Assembly (NCBI GenBank): GCA_934122115.1
Contig: CAKOVU010000001.1
Coordinates: 124,001 to 188,000, forward strand
From: UMGS1901 sp934122115
GTDB taxonomy: Bacteria; Bacillota; Clostridia; TANB77; CAG-508
Direction of reading: 5' to 3'
Length of the DNA: 64,000 bases
Shown here: positions 8,498 to 16,933 of the stretch, one piece after another
How the letters are laid out: each line of letters starts with the position of its first letter
Position numbering within the stretch: the stretch's first letter is position 1
Program-made: the position numbers and the translations under genes
Notes under the pieces: generated by a model
Told to the model about the DNA's origin: nothing
What the model saw: the letters and a program-made list of their open reading frames with translations, nothing else
The model's database searches: none

Positions 8498-9574
8498 ATG
8501 CATAGTTTAACAATAGAAGAAAAAATTGCCCAAATGATAATAATGGACTTAGATAAAAGTGAAGTAACAGAAAAAACAGCAGAGTTTATTGCAAGTAGAA
8601 AAATTGGTGGAATTCTAGTATATAAGAAAAATTATTCGGATTATCCAAGTATGATAAATTTAATAAATACATTTAAAGAAAAGAATAGTGCAAACGAAAT
8701 TCCTCTATTTATTAGCATAGACCAAGAAGGCGGAAGGGTAAATAGACTTCCAAACGAAATTCATAAAATGGAAAGTGCATTTAAAATTGCACAGATGAAT
8801 GATATGGAAAAATTAAAACAAAGTGGAGAAATAATAGGAAAAATACTACGAGAAAGTGGGATAAACCTTAATTATGCACCGGTGTTAGATATAAAAAGAT
8901 TCAAAGATGACCATGCAATAGGCGATAGATGCTATGGAGAAAATAAGGAAGATGTTGCTAAATATGGCATAGAAGTAATGAAAGCAATGCAAAGTAAAAA
9001 AGTAATAGCAGCAGTAAAACACTTTCCTGGTCATGGTCAAACAGAAAAAGATTCACATTTCTTTTTGCCAAAAATAAATGCAGATGCAATGGTACTAGAA
9101 AATGAAGATATGAAGCCATTTGAAGAGGCGATAAAAAATGGATGTGATGCGATAATGGTTGGGCATTTAGTTGTAAAATCTATGGATAGATTTAATCCAG
9201 CATCATTATCTAAAAAAATAATCAATACATATTTAAAACAAAAATATAAATTTAAAGGACTAATAATTACAGACGATTTAAAAATGGGAGCAATTAAATT
9301 GCGCTATAGACCAGAAGTGGCAGTATATAAGGCAATATTAGCTGGAAACGATGTGGTTGTAATAGGCAATACAGAAGATAGATTAGATAAAATTATTAAG
9401 TATGTGGCTAAAAAAGTAAAAAAGAATAAAATTGATATAAGAATGATAAACGAAAGTGTAGATAAAATAATTAATTTTAAGAAAAAATATGAAATAAATG
9501 ATGAAAAAGCAAAAGGCATAGATATTGACAAAATTAATTCAGAAATAGACAATTTGCATAAAATAAAAATATAG
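8498..9574 (+). CDS. Glycoside hydrolase family 3, NagZ-like beta-N-acetylhexosaminidase
   Basis: 358 residues, single-domain GH3 as in NagZ. The His/Asp motif KHFPGHGQTEKDSH (about 174-187) is the NagZ-type general acid/base loop, and IITDDLKMGAI carries the nucleophile Asp. DQEGGRVNRLP is the substrate-binding strand. No signal peptide is evident, so it is probably cytoplasmic or weakly anchored; such enzymes trim N-acetylglucosamine from muropeptides during wall recycling. AAGGAGG lies 8 bases before the ATG. It runs alone, divergent from the DUF368 gene and 67 bp ahead of sigK. Confidence 0.88.
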   Translation: MHSLTIEEKIAQMIIMDLDKSEVTEKTAEFIASRKIGGILVYKKNYSDYPSMINLINTFKEKNSANEIPLFISIDQEGGRVNRLPNEIHKMESAFKIAQMNDMEKLKQSGEIIGKILRESGINLNYAPVLDIKRFKDDHAIGDRCYGENKEDVAKYGIEVMKAMQSKKVIAAVKHFPGHGQTEKDSHFFLPKINADAMVLENEDMKPFEEAIKNGCDAIMVGHLVVKSMDRFNPASLSKKIINTYLKQKYKFKGLIITDDLKMGAIKLRYRPEVAVYKAILAGNDVVVIGNTEDRLDKIIKYVAKKVKKNKIDIRMINESVDKIINFKKKYEINDEKAKGIDIDKINSEIDNLHKIKI

Positions 9575-9641
9575 AAGGTCATGCACTTTAACAAATTAAA
9601 GAACATATATTGTGGTATAGTAATTTGTTGGAGGTGCTTAA

Positions 9642-10340
9642 ATGCTTGCAATCTCATTTATAGGTTTTCTTACATTTATACAATCTGCAGTTTTTGTATT
9701 AGGGTATATATCAAATAATTCTTTATTTCCAGAACCATTAACTGCGGATGAAGAAAAAGCATGTTTAGAGAGATTAAAAAATGGTGATGAAGAGGCACGA
9801 AATATATTAATTGAAAGAAATCTAAGACTGGTTGCTCATGTTTGTAAAAAATATATGGCAACCAAAATAGAACAAGATGACTTGATTTCGATAGGCACAA
9901 TAGGCTTAATAAAAGGTATAAATAGCTTTAATTTAGAAAAAGGAGTTAGGTTATCTACATATGTTTCGAGATGCATAGATAACGAAATATTAATGTACCT
10001 AAGAAGTAATAAGAAAACAAATAGTGAAGTTTATTTGGAAGATACAATAGGAAAAGATAAAGATGATAATACAGTTACTTTAAAAGAAGTTTTAGAAAAT
10101 AATGATAAAGATGTTGAAGAAGAAGTTGATTTGAAATTTAAAATTAAAAGACTTTACCAGAAAATGAAAGAAGTATTGCATGATAGAGAAAAATTAATAA
10201 TAGAGTTAAGGTTTGGATTAGACGGAAAGAAACCAAAAACTCAAAAACAAATAGCAAAAATGATGGGAATATCTAGAAGTTATGTGTCTAGAATAGAAAC
10301 CAAGGCGATAGGAAAGCTAGCAAAAGAGTTTAAAGAATGA
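9642..10340 (+). CDS. sigK: RNA polymerase sporulation sigma factor SigK
   Basis: 232 residues. A hydrophobic N-terminal segment (about 1-25, FIGFLTFIQSAVFVLGYISN) matches the pro-sequence removed from pro-SigK. Region 2 reads NLRLVAHVCKKY through DDLISIGTIGLIKGINSF, and region 4 ends with the HTH KTQKQIAKMMGISRSYVSRIETKA. SigK directs late mother-cell transcription in spore formation. The gene is continuous, with no skin-type insertion. The upstream 67 bases contain CATATATT, vaguely like a SigE -10, but this is too weak to call. Its presence is the best evidence that the organism forms spores. Confidence 0.93.
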   Translation: MLAISFIGFLTFIQSAVFVLGYISNNSLFPEPLTADEEKACLERLKNGDEEARNILIERNLRLVAHVCKKYMATKIEQDDLISIGTIGLIKGINSFNLEKGVRLSTYVSRCIDNEILMYLRSNKKTNSEVYLEDTIGKDKDDNTVTLKEVLENNDKDVEEEVDLKFKIKRLYQKMKEVLHDREKLIIELRFGLDGKKPKTQKQIAKMMGISRSYVSRIETKAIGKLAKEFKE

Positions 10341-10387
10341 AAATGTGAGCGAACACGAAATGGCAAACACGAAATGGGCAAAATATG

Positions 10388-10416
10388 TTGAAAAAAATCC
10401 TTTTATAATATATAAT
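10388..10416 (+). promoter_or_regulatory. SigmaA-type promoter of the GT8/PlsC/MnmA operon
   Basis: TTGAAA (10388-10393), a 17-base spacer and TATAAT (10411-10416), 30 bases before the first GT8 gene. Downstream genes are tightly spaced or overlapping for 4.5 kb until a terminator. Confidence 0.7.
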
Positions 10417-10445
10417 ATTTATGATTATATGTATAAGGGGATGTT

Positions 10446-11294
10446 ATGATAAATTTACTTTTAAGTGGTAATAGTAAGGTATTTGATGGAGCTCTTACAG
10501 AGCTTATTTCAATAACAAATAAAACAAAAGCAGATGTAAGATGCTATATATTTACAATGGATGTTACAAGGATAAATCCAGAATATACTTCTATTACAGA
10601 TGAACAAATAGATTTCTTGAATAAAGTTGTTAAAAGCAAAAATAAAAATAATGAAGTCATAAAAGTTGATGTTACGGAATTGTACGAGCAGGAATTTGGA
10701 AACGGAAAAAATGAAAATGCTTACTGTACTCCGTATACTTTGTTGAGGCTGTTGGTAGATTTAGTTCCTAATATGCCGGACAAGATATTGTATTTGGATA
10801 TTGATATGATGGTAAATGGAGATATAGAAGAATTATACAATACAGATATATCTGAATATGAGTATGCTGCCGTTAAAGAGAAATATGGTTCAAAAATAAT
10901 TAGACCTGATTATATCAATGCAGGAATGCTTTTGATAAATATGGTTAAAGTAAAAGAAACAAAGCTATTTGAAAAAGCAAGAAGATTATTAAAAAAGAGA
11001 AAATTAATATTTGCTGACCAAGACGCAATATTCTGGTCTACAACAAAGAAGCTATTATTACCAAGAATTTACAATGAGCAATCAAAGTTCAATAAAAAGG
11101 ATACAGTAATATGCCATTTTTGTAAGAGATTATTGCTATTTCCATATCCTCGTACTGAAAATTATAAGCAATGGCAAATTAAAGAGGTTCATAAAATATT
11201 GAAGTGTTATTCTTTCGATGAAGACTTAGATGAATATATCAGGTGGAAAAAAGAATATAATAAAATAAATAAACAGAAATTTCAAAAAGTATAA
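10446..11294 (+). CDS. Glycosyltransferase family 8 protein
   Basis: 282 residues of GT-A fold. The nucleotide-sugar/metal site is LYLDIDMMVNGDIEELY (about 115-131, DXD at D118-D120), followed by INAGMLLINM, the second family signature, and FADQDAIFW. GT8 enzymes transfer glucose or galactose with retention, often to lipopolysaccharide, teichoic acid or glycoprotein. No signal peptide or membrane segment, so cytoplasmic. It opens an operon with another GT8 and two acyltransferases, which suggests synthesis of a glycolipid or surface glycopolymer anchor; the product is unknown. Confidence 0.88.
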   Translation: MINLLLSGNSKVFDGALTELISITNKTKADVRCYIFTMDVTRINPEYTSITDEQIDFLNKVVKSKNKNNEVIKVDVTELYEQEFGNGKNENAYCTPYTLLRLLVDLVPNMPDKILYLDIDMMVNGDIEELYNTDISEYEYAAVKEKYGSKIIRPDYINAGMLLINMVKVKETKLFEKARRLLKKRKLIFADQDAIFWSTTKKLLLPRIYNEQSKFNKKDTVICHFCKRLLLFPYPRTENYKQWQIKEVHKILKCYSFDEDLDEYIRWKKEYNKINKQKFQKV

Positions 11295-11310
11295 ATAAAG
11301 GGAGATAAAA

Positions 11311-12246
11311 ATGAAAAAAACAGAAGTAATACCAATTTTCTTTGCAGTTGATGATGTTTACATACCATTTTTAGCTGTAGCATTACAATCTTTAATAGAT
11401 AATGCATCAGATAAAAATTATTATTCAATAAAAATACTGTACACCAATATAAGTGAAGAAAATCAAGCAAAAATAAATAAATATCAAAGAGAAAATGTAG
11501 ATATAGAATTTGTAGATTTGAATTATTACATAAATAAAGTAAAAGATAAGTTGTATACAAGGGATTACTATTCAGCAACTACATATTTTAGATTATTTAT
11601 ACCAGATTTATATCCACAATATGATAAGGTTTTATATTTAGATAGTGATATTGTTGTTTTATCAGATATAGCAGATTTATATAATATAGATATGGAAGAT
11701 AATTTGGTTGCTGCAGCACCAGATGACGTAATACAAACAATAAAAGTTTTTCAGGAATATGCAGAACTAGTTGTTGGTGTAACTGATTATAAAAGATATT
11801 TCAATGCAGGAATACTTTTGATGAATCTAGATGAATTAAGAAAATTCAAATTTCAAGATAAGTTTTTATACTTACTAAGTAAGGTAAAATTTTCTGTAGC
11901 CCAAGACCAAGATTATTTAAATAGATTGTGTAAAGGCAGAGTGAAATTGTTAGAAAATACATGGGATAGAATGCCAATTGGTGGAGATGTGGTAAAAAGA
12001 GAAGATTTACATTTAATACATTACAATTTGGCTTTTAAACCTTGGCACTTTGAAGATATATTATATAAGGAATATTTTTGGAAATATGCTCAGCAAACAG
12101 AATTCTTTGATACTATACAGAGAATAAAAGAAAATTATTCAGAAGAAGAAAAATTTAAAGATATGGAAAGTGATAAAAAATTAAGAGAACTAGCACAAAA
12201 AGAATGTGATTGTGTTGGTGATGATAGAAAAAATAGGAGAATGTAA
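11311..12246 (+). CDS. Glycosyltransferase family 8 protein
   Basis: 311 residues, a second GT8 enzyme. VIPIFFAVDDVYIPFLAVALQSL is the family N-terminus, LYLDSDIVVLSDIADLY carries the DXD site, and YFNAGILLMNLDELR and AQDQDYLNRLC are downstream signatures. HYNLAFKPWH near 255 is the C-terminal acceptor-site motif. The C-terminal 40 residues are charged and helical, and Cys-rich (ECDCVGDD). It overlaps the next start by one base (the A of TAATG), so translation is coupled to the acyltransferase. Only distantly like the preceding GT8, so the two probably add different sugars. Confidence 0.9.
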   Translation: MKKTEVIPIFFAVDDVYIPFLAVALQSLIDNASDKNYYSIKILYTNISEENQAKINKYQRENVDIEFVDLNYYINKVKDKLYTRDYYSATTYFRLFIPDLYPQYDKVLYLDSDIVVLSDIADLYNIDMEDNLVAAAPDDVIQTIKVFQEYAELVVGVTDYKRYFNAGILLMNLDELRKFKFQDKFLYLLSKVKFSVAQDQDYLNRLCKGRVKLLENTWDRMPIGGDVVKREDLHLIHYNLAFKPWHFEDILYKEYFWKYAQQTEFFDTIQRIKENYSEEEKFKDMESDKKLRELAQKECDCVGDDRKNRRM

Positions 12247-13106
12247 TGAAAGAGCAAATTGTTGAAAAGTCTCAAGATAGATTAGCAATTTTAGATGAAA
12301 TAGCAAAGCTAGAAAAAGAAGGATGTTTCGATGTTGATCCTGAAAAAGATCCGCCAACAATAGTTTTAACTCCTGATAATGTTGATTATTTAAAGGAAAG
12401 AAGTACAAGCAGAATAAAAAGAAGAGTTGCAAACAAGGTGGGAGAAAAATTTCTAGATGAGATTTTAAGAAATAATAAATTAATAATTAAAGAAGTAAAT
12501 GGAATAGAAAATTTAGAAAAAGTTCAAACAGGAGCAATGCTAACATGCAATCACTTTAACCCATTTGATTCTTTTACAGTAGAAAAAGTTTTTAGAATGG
12601 CTGGAAAAAATAAAGACAAAAGGTTATACAAAGTAATAAGAGAAGGAAATTACACAAATTTCCCAGGATTTTATGGCTTCTTGTTTAGAAATTGTGATAC
12701 ATTACCTTTAAGCTCAAATAAAAGAACAATGGTAAACTTTATGAGAGCAGTGGATACGATTTTACAAAGAGGAGATTTTATATTAATTTATCCTGAGCAA
12801 AGTTTATGGTGGAATTATAAGAAACCAAAGCCACTTAAAGATGGAGCATACAAAATGGCTACAAGGAATAATGTTCCTGTAATACCAATATTTATAACAA
12901 TGCAAGATAGCGATATAATAGGTGAGGATGGATTCCCAGTACAAGAATATATAGTAAATATTAAAGAGCCAATATATCCAGATGAGAAATTATCAGAAAA
13001 AGAAAATACAGAGATAATGAAAGAAAAGAATTACCAAGTATGGAAAAAAGTTTATGAAGATTTTTATAAAATCCCATTAAAATATACTTGTGAACAGGAT
13101 AATTAA
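12246..13106 (+). CDS. PlsC-like 1-acyl-glycerol-3-phosphate acyltransferase
   Basis: 286 residues. The HX4D catalytic box is NHFNPFD (about 98-104) and the substrate loop is YPEQSLWWN, with GAYKMATRNNVPVIPIFIT as the last family strand. EQ replaces the usual EGT of the glycerol-phosphate loop, so the acceptor may not be lysophosphatidate. The N-terminal 70 residues are charged and lack a membrane anchor. The start overlaps the preceding GT8 stop, and its stop adjoins the next acyltransferase. It probably acylates a glycolipid precursor at the inner membrane face. Acceptor unknown. Confidence 0.82.
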   Translation: MKEQIVEKSQDRLAILDEIAKLEKEGCFDVDPEKDPPTIVLTPDNVDYLKERSTSRIKRRVANKVGEKFLDEILRNNKLIIKEVNGIENLEKVQTGAMLTCNHFNPFDSFTVEKVFRMAGKNKDKRLYKVIREGNYTNFPGFYGFLFRNCDTLPLSSNKRTMVNFMRAVDTILQRGDFILIYPEQSLWWNYKKPKPLKDGAYKMATRNNVPVIPIFITMQDSDIIGEDGFPVQEYIVNIKEPIYPDEKLSEKENTEIMKEKNYQVWKKVYEDFYKIPLKYTCEQDN

Positions 13107-13898
13107 ATGAAAGAAAAAAAGATAATATATTATGAAGATGAGTTAAACGACGAATTTTCTACTGCAAAAATAATTCCTAGAGTAATAGATGAAAAATACA
13201 AGTATGAACATAATAGTTTATGGAATTTAGCATCTTATATTTTACAAAATTTTATCAGTATGCCAATAAAATATTTATATGTAAAAATAAAATTTAGAAT
13301 TAAATTTGTTGGCAAAAAGAAATTTAAGCAGTGTAGAAATACAGGTTATTTCATATATGCAAACCATACTCAGCCTTTTGCAGATACATTTATACCAAGC
13401 TTGGCAGATTACCCAAAAAGGAATTTCTTTATAGTAAATCCAGAAAATGTATCTATAAAAGGTGCAGAAACACTAATAGAAATGCTAGGTGCAATACCAG
13501 TACCAGGAAATAAAGGGGCAGCTGAAAAATTTTTAAAAGTAATAAATAAAAAAATAGAATCTCATTCATCTATTACAATATATCCAGAAGCCCACATCTG
13601 GCCTTATTATACTAAAATAAGGCCTTTTAAATCGGTATCTTTTAAGTATCCTGCAAAGATGGAGGTACCAGCATTCTGTATTACGAATACATATCAAAAA
13701 TATGGAAGAAAAGGAGATAAGGTAAAAATTGTATCTTATGTGGATGGTCCGTTTTTTATAGATAAGGATTTAACTATAAAAGAACAGCAACAAAAGCTAA
13801 GAGATGAAATATATAATTGCATGGTGAACAGAAGCAAAAATAGTAACATTGAAGTAATAAAATATTTAAAGAAAGAGGATTTTTCTAATGAAAAATAA
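13107..13898 (+). CDS. Divergent PlsC-like acyltransferase
   Basis: 263 residues, paralogous in layout to its upstream neighbour. A hydrophobic/basic segment (LASYILQNFISMPIKYLYVKI) precedes the catalytic region. The catalytic box reads NHTQPFAD, which puts five rather than four residues between His and Asp (HX5D); the acceptor loop is YPEAHIWPYY, matching the YPEQSLWW of the neighbour. The shared YPE-x-x-x-W loop suggests both use the same kind of acceptor. It starts immediately after the previous stop and overlaps mnmA by 11 bp. An acyltransferase role is likely; substrates are unknown. Confidence 0.75.
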   Translation: MKEKKIIYYEDELNDEFSTAKIIPRVIDEKYKYEHNSLWNLASYILQNFISMPIKYLYVKIKFRIKFVGKKKFKQCRNTGYFIYANHTQPFADTFIPSLADYPKRNFFIVNPENVSIKGAETLIEMLGAIPVPGNKGAAEKFLKVINKKIESHSSITIYPEAHIWPYYTKIRPFKSVSFKYPAKMEVPAFCITNTYQKYGRKGDKVKIVSYVDGPFFIDKDLTIKEQQQKLRDEIYNCMVNRSKNSNIEVIKYLKKEDFSNEK

Positions 13899-14958
13899 GA
13901 AAGTTCTATTAGGAATGAGTGGAGGAGTGGATAGCTCCGTATCTGCATTATTACTAGAAAATATGGGATATGATGTAGTTGGAATTACTATGAAATTATG
14001 GGAAGGTGAAGATTCGGTTCAAAGCGCTTGCTGTAGCTTGGATGCAGCCTCGGATGCAAAAAGAGTTTGCGATAAAATTGGAATTCCACACTATACTTTA
14101 AATTTCAAAGATGAATTTAAAGATAAAGTAATAAATAATTTTATTTGTGAATACAAAAACTGTAGAACTCCAAATCCATGTATACAATGCAACAAATATC
14201 TAAAATTTGGAGAGATGTATAATAAAGCTAAAGAATTAGAGATTGATTATATTGCAACAGGTCATTATGCAAAAATAGAATATAGTGAAAAATATAAAAG
14301 AAATGTATTAAAAAAAGCAAAAAATTTGCAAAAAGACCAGAGTTATGTTTTATATACTATTCCTAAAGAGTTATTGGACAAGGTAATATTTCCATTAGGC
14401 GATTATGAGTCAAAAGAGGAAATAAGGCAAATTGCAAGGGAGAATAACCTATTGGTAGCAAATAAGCCAGATAGCGAAGATATATGCTTTATTCCAGATG
14501 GTGATTATAAGAAATTCTTACAGGAAAACTCAGATATAAAAGAAAAAGAAGGAAATATAGTAAACAAAGAAGGTAAAATATTAGGAAAGCATACAGGGCT
14601 TTATAAATATACAATAGGCCAGCGTAAAGGATTGGGAATATCAAATCCGGTACCATTGTTTGTAATTGGATTTAATATAAATAAAAATGAATTAATAGTG
14701 GGAGAAGAGAAAGAATTATATAGAAAAGAAATGTATGTTAAAGATATAAATTTGCTGGCAATAGACAGATTAGACGGCAAGATGCATGTTTTAGTAAAAA
14801 CAAGATACTCACATAAGGAGGCTCCTGCTACTATAGAGATGGCTTCAGATAATGAAATAAAAGTTGTATTTGATGAACCTCAACCACGAATTACATCGGG
14901 GCAATCAGCAGTTTTTTATGATGAAGATATAGTAATTGGTGGAGGAATTATTTTATAA
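13888..14958 (+). CDS. mnmA: tRNA-specific 2-thiouridylase MnmA
   Basis: 356 residues. PP-loop GMSGGVDSS (9-17) binds ATP; the catalytic cysteines lie in NPCIQCNKYLKFG and SEDICFIPDGDY. The YTIGQRKGLGI motif and C-terminal beta-barrel complete the family. MnmA puts sulfur on U34 of Lys, Glu and Gln tRNAs. It begins inside the preceding acyltransferase and is the last gene of the operon; its link with the glycosyl/acyltransferases may be only transcriptional. A bidirectional terminator separates it from tyrS. Confidence 0.97.
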   Translation: MKNKKVLLGMSGGVDSSVSALLLENMGYDVVGITMKLWEGEDSVQSACCSLDAASDAKRVCDKIGIPHYTLNFKDEFKDKVINNFICEYKNCRTPNPCIQCNKYLKFGEMYNKAKELEIDYIATGHYAKIEYSEKYKRNVLKKAKNLQKDQSYVLYTIPKELLDKVIFPLGDYESKEEIRQIARENNLLVANKPDSEDICFIPDGDYKKFLQENSDIKEKEGNIVNKEGKILGKHTGLYKYTIGQRKGLGISNPVPLFVIGFNINKNELIVGEEKELYRKEMYVKDINLLAIDRLDGKMHVLVKTRYSHKEAPATIEMASDNEIKVVFDEPQPRITSGQSAVFYDEDIVIGGGIIL

Positions 14959-14964
14959 AAAAAG

Positions 14965-14997
14965 CACAAGTTGTTAAATTAAGCAACTTGTGTTTTT
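14965..14997. terminator. Bidirectional terminator between mnmA and tyrS
   Basis: CACAAGTTG pairs with CAACTTGTG around a 10-base loop. It is flanked by an A-run on the left and TTTTT on the right, so it can serve both converging genes. Confidence 0.85.
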
Positions 14998-15005
14998 ATA
15001 TAGTA

Positions 15006-16226
15006 TTATTTTTCTAATTTATAGAATATCTTTTTACCTTTCTTTAATATTGCATATCCTTCCTTAAAATCATCGTCTGAAAGTGTGTAATTAACATCAG
15101 AAATTACATTATCATTTAAAGAAATTCCATTTTGGTTAATTAAAGTTCTTGCTTGAGATTTTGAAGGAGCTATACCAGATTCTATAATTGCATCTAATAT
15201 GCTACAATTTGAATTTTGTAATTTTACTGTTGGCATATGTTCTAAGCTGCCTTTTCCTTCAAATAAAGCATTACTTGCAGCTTCAGCTTTCTTTGCTTCT
15301 TCTTCTCCATGAACAAGTTTAGTTATTTCATAAGCGGCTACTTTTTTAGCTTCGTTTATTCTTTCATCATTTACAGAAGTTAATTCATTAATTCTTTCCA
15401 TTGGTAAATATGTAAGAAGGCAAAGAACCTTTTTTACACTTTCGTCTTCAATGTTTCTCCAATATTGGTAGAACTCATATGGAGAAGTTTTTTCTGGATC
15501 TAACCATAATGCTCCTTTTTCAGTTTTTCCCATTTTCTTGCCTTCTTTGGTTGTAAGAAGTTTAAATGTTAAGCCATAAGAATCATCTTTTCCGATTTTT
15601 CTAATTAGCTCAACTCCACCGATTATATTAGACCATTGGTCGTTTCCACCCATCTCTAATTTACATCCATATTCATTATATAAATGTAAAAAGTCGTAAG
15701 ATTGCATTAGCATATAACCAAGCTCAAAGAATGTTAAACCATTTTCCATTCTTGTTTTATAGCATTCAGCAGCAAGCATTTTATTTACTGAAAATAGCGA
15801 ACCAATTTCACGCATGAAATCAACATATTTTAAATCAAGTAACCAATCTGCATTATTAACTATAATTGCCGCATTTTCTCCTTCAAAGCTAACAAATTTT
15901 TCAATTTGTTTTCTTATACCTTTAACGTTATTGTCTATAGTTTCTCTTGAAAGCATCTTACGCATATCTGTTTTTCCAGATGGGTCGCCAATAACAGCAG
16001 TTCCTCCACCAACTAATATGATAGGCTTATGACCACATCTTTGCATATGACCAGCAACCATTAATGAAACAAAGTGGCCTACATGCAAACTATCTGCAGT
16101 AGGGTCTATGCCAATATAAAAAGAAACAGATTTTTCTCCAAATAATTTTTTTATTTCATCAGGATGAGTCATTTGCTCTATATATCCACGTTCTTCTAAA
16201 ACGTCAAAAACATTAACTTTTTCCAT
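15006..16226 (-). CDS. tyrS: Tyrosine--tRNA ligase
   Basis: 406 residues, the normal bacterial TyrS length. The HIGH-type motif is DSLHVGHF (about 43-50) and the KMSKS-type motif is KKMGKT; GGNDQWSNIIGG binds tyrosine. The C-terminal S4 domain is KSQARTLINQNGISLN. GGAGG precedes the ATG. The leader is only about 30 nt from a good promoter, so there is no room for a T-box, unlike many Clostridia tyrS genes. Confidence 0.97.
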   Translation of the reverse strand: MEKVNVFDVLEERGYIEQMTHPDEIKKLFGEKSVSFYIGIDPTADSLHVGHFVSLMVAGHMQRCGHKPIILVGGGTAVIGDPSGKTDMRKMLSRETIDNNVKGIRKQIEKFVSFEGENAAIIVNNADWLLDLKYVDFMREIGSLFSVNKMLAAECYKTRMENGLTFFELGYMLMQSYDFLHLYNEYGCKLEMGGNDQWSNIIGGVELIRKIGKDDSYGLTFKLLTTKEGKKMGKTEKGALWLDPEKTSPYEFYQYWRNIEDESVKKVLCLLTYLPMERINELTSVNDERINEAKKVAAYEITKLVHGEEEAKKAEAASNALFEGKGSLEHMPTVKLQNSNCSILDAIIESGIAPSKSQARTLINQNGISLNDNVISDVNYTLSDDDFKEGYAILKKGKKIFYKLEK

Positions 16227-16258
16227 TTAATCTCCTCCAATTATCAAATATAGTTTAC

Positions 16259-16287
16259 ATTTTACCACAGAAAATGAGAGATTACAA
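16259..16287 (-). promoter_or_regulatory. SigmaA-type promoter of tyrS
   Basis: On the minus strand, TTGTAA (16287-16282), a 17-base spacer and TAAAAT (16264-16259). The resulting leader is about 25-30 nt. Confidence 0.65.
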
Positions 16288-16338
16288 TAGTTTAGAATAT
16301 TGGGAAATTTTATAAAGAAAAAATAAAGAGAAAAAATC

Positions 16339-16367
16339 TTGTAAAACGTAAAACGGTTTGTTATAAT
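16339..16367 (+). promoter_or_regulatory. Promoter upstream of the pilin-like locus leader element
   Basis: TTGTAA (16339-16344), 17-base spacer, TATAAT (16362-16367). It lies 33 bases before repeat element A and about 300 bases before the start codon. A matching arrangement occurs at 61452-61480. Confidence 0.65.
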
Positions 16368-16400
16368 AACTGCAAATATAATTGAATTTAAAACTTAATA

Positions 16401-16619
16401 CTTCCTTAAGTAACATACTTAAAGAAAATTTTTACAAAAAAATTATATCAATAAAAAGCTTATATTTCAAGAAAAATATTTAAAAATTAGGAATAAATTT
16501 TTTTACTTAAATTGGATTTTTTTTGTGAGAGATAAAAAATCAATAAACCCACTCATACTAAGCTTTTTACTTAATTAATTATATAAAATTTACTTCGTTA
16601 AGTATGTTACTTAACGAAA
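16401..16619 (+). repeat. Leader element A with covarying terminal inverted repeats
   Basis: A 219-bp non-coding element. The left end (16401-16427) and right end (16593-16619) are inverted repeats of about 26 bases with three mismatches, and each end is itself palindromic (right core GTTAAGTATGTTACTTAAC). The interior starts AATTATATCAATAAAAAGC, TTATATTTCAAG and is shared with copies at 61516 and 63805. It lies between a promoter and the pilin-like start codon. It could be a structured leader RNA, an invertible segment or a MITE-like repeat. Confidence 0.75.
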
Positions 16620-16668
16620 AACTTACATAAAAAAGTAATACAAATGAAAATAAAGGGAGATAACGAAA

Positions 16669-16893
16669 ATGTTAAAAGTATTAAAAAAGAATAAGGGGAT
16701 AACTTTAATAGCACTTGTTATCACAATAGTTATTTTGCTAATATTAGCTGGAGTAAGTATAGGTCTATTATTAGGAGAAAACGGTATAATAACTAGAAGT
16801 AGAGAAGCCAAAGAAAGGACGATAATAGAACAGAAAAAAGAAGAAGTTCAACAAGCTATTGCAGAAGTATTAGTAGAAAACGAACGGGGATAG
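16669..16893 (+). CDS. Pilin-like surface protein, N-terminal fragment (frameshifted)
   Basis: 74 residues with a type IV prepilin-like N-terminus: basic leader MLKVLKKNKG, then ITLIALVITIVILLILAGVS, the membrane helix expected after prepilin peptidase cleavage at Gly/Ile. A heptad-like region follows (REAKERTIIEQKKEEVQQAI) and the frame stops at TAG 16891. The other frame stays open from 16883 (NGDREKVTVSKTVEKIQMMYD) straight into the next ORF, which has no ribosome-binding site. The two are therefore one gene broken by a +1 (or -2) indel near 16880. The N-terminus is homologous to the protein starting at 61786. Confidence 0.75.
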   Translation: MLKVLKKNKGITLIALVITIVILLILAGVSIGLLLGENGIITRSREAKERTIIEQKKEEVQQAIAEVLVENERG

Positions 16894-16933
16894 AGAAAAG
16901 GTAACAGTAAGTAAAACAGTAGAAAAAATACAG

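Noticed and set aside
15006..16400. T-box leader for tyrS
   Set aside because: A good promoter at 16259-16287 leaves a leader of only about 30 nt, and no T-box sequence was seen.
16401..16619. Simple MITE insertion
   Set aside because: Not excluded, but the fixed distances to promoter and start codon in two loci and absence of a clear target duplication make it less likely than a functional leader or invertible element.
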